From Eutreptiella sp. 'Long Island Sound 2002' (Eukaryota; Euglenozoa; Euglenophyceae; Eutreptiales; Eutreptiaceae), in NCBI GenBank assembly GCA_964036045.1, contig OZ038399.1:18621670-18685669 (forward strand): DNA of 64,000 nucleotides. Reading direction: 5' to 3'. A model generated the notes under the pieces. That model was not told the origin of the DNA, ran no database searches, and saw only the letters and a list, made by a program, of their open reading frames with translations. Both the position numbers and the translations under genes were made by a program. Positions 61,177-64,000 of this stretch are shown here, piece after piece; positions within the stretch are counted from its first letter, which is position 1; the number at the start of each line of letters is the position of its first letter.

Positions 61177-61245
61177 CACACAAGGGTAAGGGGGCAGAGG
61201 GGGCGTCTCCCCGGAAAAGGCGACACCCAGACCCAGACCCAGACC
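61177..61245 (+). mobile_element. 69-bp retroposon insert with (ACCCAG) tail and target-site duplication
   Basis: The insert begins CACACAAGGGTAAGG, contains an imperfect hairpin (GTCTCC and GGCGAC around CCGGAAAA, 61,205-61,224) and ends in three ACCCAG units plus a fourth that merges with the duplication. It is flanked by 12-bp CAGTGGCAGGGG copies and is absent from the homologous array copies near 48,623, 46,206 and 46,458. The 3' hairpin, simple-repeat tail, short length and target-site duplication are those of a heavily 5'-truncated LINE or SINE insertion in plus orientation. The family is not recognised. Confidence 0.85.
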
Positions 61246-61257
61246 CAGTGGCAGGGG
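61246..61257 (+). repeat. 12-bp target-site duplication, right copy
   Basis: CAGTGGCAGGGG matches 61,165-61,176 exactly, after which the array resumes with CCGGGGCAGGGGCAGATGC as in the empty copies. Confidence 0.85.
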
Positions 61258-64000
61258 CCGGGGCAGGGGCAGATGCAGGGGCAGGGGCAGTAGCAGGGGC
61301 AGGGGCAGGGGCAGTGGCAGGGCAGTGGCAGGGGCAGGGGCAGGGGCAGTGGCAGGGGCAGTGGTAATGGCATGGGCATGGGCAGGGGCAGTGGCAGTAG
61401 CAGGGGCAGGGGCAGGGGCAGGGGCAGGGGCCGTGGCAGTAGCAGGGGCAGGGGCAGGGGAATGGGTAGGGGCAGTGGCAGTGGCAGGGGTAGGGGCAGG
61501 GGCAGAGGCAGGGGCAGGGGGGGCAGGGGCAGGGGCAGGGGCAGGGGCAGGGGCAGGAGCAGGGGCAGGGGCAGGGGCAAGGGCCGGGGCAGGGGCAGTG
61601 GCAGGAGCAGGGGCAGTGGGAGGGGCTAGGGCAGTGGCAGGGGCAGGGGCAGGGGCAGGGGCAGTGGCTGGGGCAGGGGCAGGGGCAGGGGCAGGGGCAG
61701 GGGCAAGGGCCGGGGCAGGGGCAGTGGCAGGAGCAGGGGCAGTGGGAGGGGCTAGGGCAGAGGCAGGGACAGGGGCAGGGGCAGTGGCTGGGGCTGTGGC
61801 AGGGGCAAGGGCAGGGGCAGTGGCCGGGGCAGTGGCAGTGGCTGGGGCAGGGGCAGGGGCAGTGGCAGTAGCAGGGGCAGGGGCAGGGGCAGGAGCAGGG
61901 GCAGTGGGAGGGGCTAGGGCAGTGGCAGGGGCAGGGGCAGGGGCAGGGGCATGGGCTGTGGCAGGGGCACTGGTAGGGGCAGGGGCAGGGGCAGTGGCAG
62001 GGGCAGTGGCAGTGGTAGGGGCAGGGGCAGGGGCAGTGGCAGTAGCAGGGGCAGGGGCAGTGGCAGGGGCAGGGGGGGCAGCGGCAGTAGCAGGGGCATT
62101 GGCTGGGGCAGGGGCCGGGGTAGGGGCAGGGGCATGGGGCAGGGGCAGTGGCTGGGGCAGGGGCAGGTGCAGGGGCCGGGGCTGGGCAGGGGCAGGGGCA
62201 GGGGCCGTGGCAGGGCCAGGGGCAGGGGCAGTAGCAGGGGCAGTGGCAGGGGCAGGGGCAGGGGCAGTGGCAGGGGAGGTGGTAGTGGCTGGGGCAGGGG
62301 CATGGGCAGTGGCAGTAGCAGGGGCAGGGGCAGGGGCAGGGGCAGTGGCAGTAGCAGGGGCAGGGGCAGGGGCAGGGGCAGTGGCAGTGGCAGGGGCAGG
62401 GGCAGGGGCAGAGGCTGGGGCAGGGGGGGCAGGGGCAGGGGCAGTGGCAGGGGAGGTGGTAGTGGCTGGGGCAGGGGCATGGGCAGTGGCAGTAGCAGGG
62501 GCAGGGGCAGGGGCAGGGGTAGTGGCAGTAGCAGGGGCAGGGGCAGGGGCAGGGGCAGTGGCAGTGGCAGGGGCAGGGGCAGGGGCAGAGGCAGGGGCAG
62601 GGGGGGCAGGGGCAGGGGCAGGGGCAGGGGCAGGGGCAGGGGCATGGGCAGGGGCAGTGGCGGGAGCAGGGGCAGTGGGAGGGGCAGGGGCATTGGCAGG
62701 GGCAGGGGCAGGGGCAGGGGGCGGGGCAGGGGCTGTGGGAGGTGCAGGGGCAGTGGCTGGGGCAGTGGCATGGGCAGATGCAGGGGCAGGGGCAGGGGCA
62801 CGGGCTGGTGCAGGGGCTGAAGCAGGGGCACGGGCAGGGGCAGGGGCAGGGGCAGTAGCAGGGGCAGAGGCAGGGGCAGGGGCAGGGCCAGGGGCAGGGG
62901 CAGGGGCAGGGGCAGGGCAGTGGCAGGGGCAGGGGCAGGGGCAGGGGCAGGGGCAGTGGCAGGGGCAGGGGCAGGGGCAGTGGCAGTAGCAGTAGCGGGG
63001 GCAGGGGCAGGGGCAGGGGCAGTGGCAGTAGCAGGGGCAGGGGCAGGGGCAGGGGCAGGGGCGGTGGCAGTGGCAGGGGTAGGGGCAGGGGCAGAGGCAG
63101 GGGCAGGGGGGGCAGGGGCAGGGGCATGGGCAGGGGCAGGGGCAGGGGCAGTGGCAGGAGCAGGGGCAGGGGCAGGGGCCGCGGCAGGGGCAGTGGCAGG
63201 AGCAGGGGCAGTGGGAGGGGCTAGGGCAGTGGCAGGGGCAGGGGCCGGGGCACGGGCAGGGGAGGAACAGGGGCAGTGGCTGGGGCAGGGGCAGGGGCAG
63301 GGGCAGGGGCAGGGGCAGTGGCAGGAGCAGGGGCATTGGCAGGGGCAGGGGCAGGGGCAGGGGTAGGGGCAGGGGCTGGGGCAGGGGCAGGGGCAGTTGC
63401 AGGGGCAGAGGCAGGGGCAGGGGCAGGGGCAGTGGTTGGAGCAGTGGCAGGGGCAGGGGCAGGGGCAGTGGCAGGGGCAGTGGTAGTGGCTGTGGTAGGG
63501 GCTGGGGTTCGGGCTGGGGCTGTGGCTGGGGCCTGGGCAGGGGCTGGGGCGGTGGTTGGTGCTGGGGCAGTGGCTGGGGCTAGGGCAGTGGCAGGGGCGG
63601 GGGCCTGGGGGCAGGGGCTTGGGCCTGGGCATTGGCTTAGGCAGGGGCAGGTGCAGGTGTTGTGGTAGGTGTCGGGGCTTGGGCAGTGGCAGGGGCAGTG
63701 GCTGGGGGGGGGGCAGGGGCAGTGGCTTTGCTTCTGGCTGGGTTAGGGGCTGGTGCATTGGCTTTAGCAGGGGCTGGGGCAGGGCCAGGGGCAGGGGCAG
63801 TTGCAGCAGTAGAGGCTGTCTGGGGCATGGGCGGGGGGGGCAGGGGCATGGGCAGCAGCAGGTGCCGGGGCAGTGACAGTGGCAGGGTCAGAGGCAGGGG
63901 CAGAGGCCTTGGTAGGGGGGAGGTGCATGGGCAGCGGCAGTGGCAGGGGCCGGGGCAGGTGCTGTGGCAGAGGCAGGGGCAGGGGCAGGGGCAGTAGCGG

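Larger units (their letters stand above)
60111..62723 (+). repeat. 775-bp duplicated hexamer segment, copies 1,838 bp apart
   Basis: Copy 1 at 60,111-60,885 and copy 2 at 61,949-62,723 share non-periodic markers in order: GCATGGGCTGTGGCAGGGGC, CACTGGTAGGGG, GGGGGGGCAGCGGCAGTAGC, GGCATGGGGCAGGGG, GGGAGGTGGTAGTGGC and GTGGCGGGAGCAGG. They diverge after GGCAGGGGCC versus GGCAGGGGGC. Confidence 0.85.
60111..64000 (+). repeat. GGGGCA hexamer array, fifth segment, running off the window
   Basis: About 3.9 kb of degenerate hexamers with one 69-bp insert (61,177-61,245). It contains an internal duplication (60,111-60,885 and 61,949-62,723) and a copy of the 48,354-49,344 segment (60,895-61,960). From about 63,480 the array decays, with GGGGCTGGGG, GTGGTTGG and GCCTGGGC variants, and regularity is only partly restored by 64,000. 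Confidence 0.95.

Noticed and set aside
59860-63336. Open frame of 1,158 codons rich in Pro-Leu and Ala-Pro
   Set aside because: It is the translated GGGGCA array read on the minus strand. The composition is that of the hexamer.

Overview
This is a eukaryotic, repeat-only window with no gene I can support. It holds about 38 kb of a 215-bp satellite, then about 26 kb of GC-rich minisatellite arrays broken up by retroposon-like inserts. The eukaryotic call rests on the satellite with higher-order duplications, a tRNA-derived SINE (Pol III A and B boxes), short inserts with simple-repeat 3' tails, two of them with target-site duplications, and the lack of bacterial gene organisation. A metazoan, possibly vertebrate, genome fits best. 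I cannot name the species.

Layout. 1-37,873: about 176 head-to-tail monomers of one 215-bp satellite, all in one orientation, with several subtypes and copied multi-monomer blocks. 37,874-38,937: a (TAAG)4 tail and about 1 kb of non-satellite sequence containing a 180-bp tandem duplication. 38,938-40,412: GGGGCA hexamer array split by a minus-strand tRNA-derived SINE (39,364-39,570). 40,413-40,669: short element E1. 40,670-44,489: 23-bp minisatellite, subfamily A. 44,490-46,910: hexamer array. 46,911-48,196: unclassified insert E3, flanked by a 13-bp direct repeat. 48,197-49,344: hexamer array. 49,345-49,652: E2, a diverged relative of E1. 49,653-59,300: 23-bp minisatellite, subfamily B. 59,301-60,110: spacers, one of them duplicated around a small 23-mer island. 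60,111-64,000: hexamer array holding a 69-bp insert with a clean 12-bp target-site duplication.

The very long open frames seen here (up to more than 1,300 codons) come from repeats without stop codons. The 23-bp and 215-bp units are not multiples of three, so frames rotate, and the hexamer gives dipeptide repeats in all six frames. They are not annotated as genes.

The most interesting signals are: (i) a repeated hexamer / short element / 23-mer architecture on the G-rich side, resembling a composite VNTR retroposon in layout; (ii) inserts whose tails are different short repeats, most containing ACC; (iii) two inserts that can be checked against empty copies of their own target in the same window; (iv) a dyad and 10-bp direct repeat inside the satellite monomer; (v) many 23-mers matching the NRF-1 site pattern; (vi) 25 kb of G-rich sequence on one strand.
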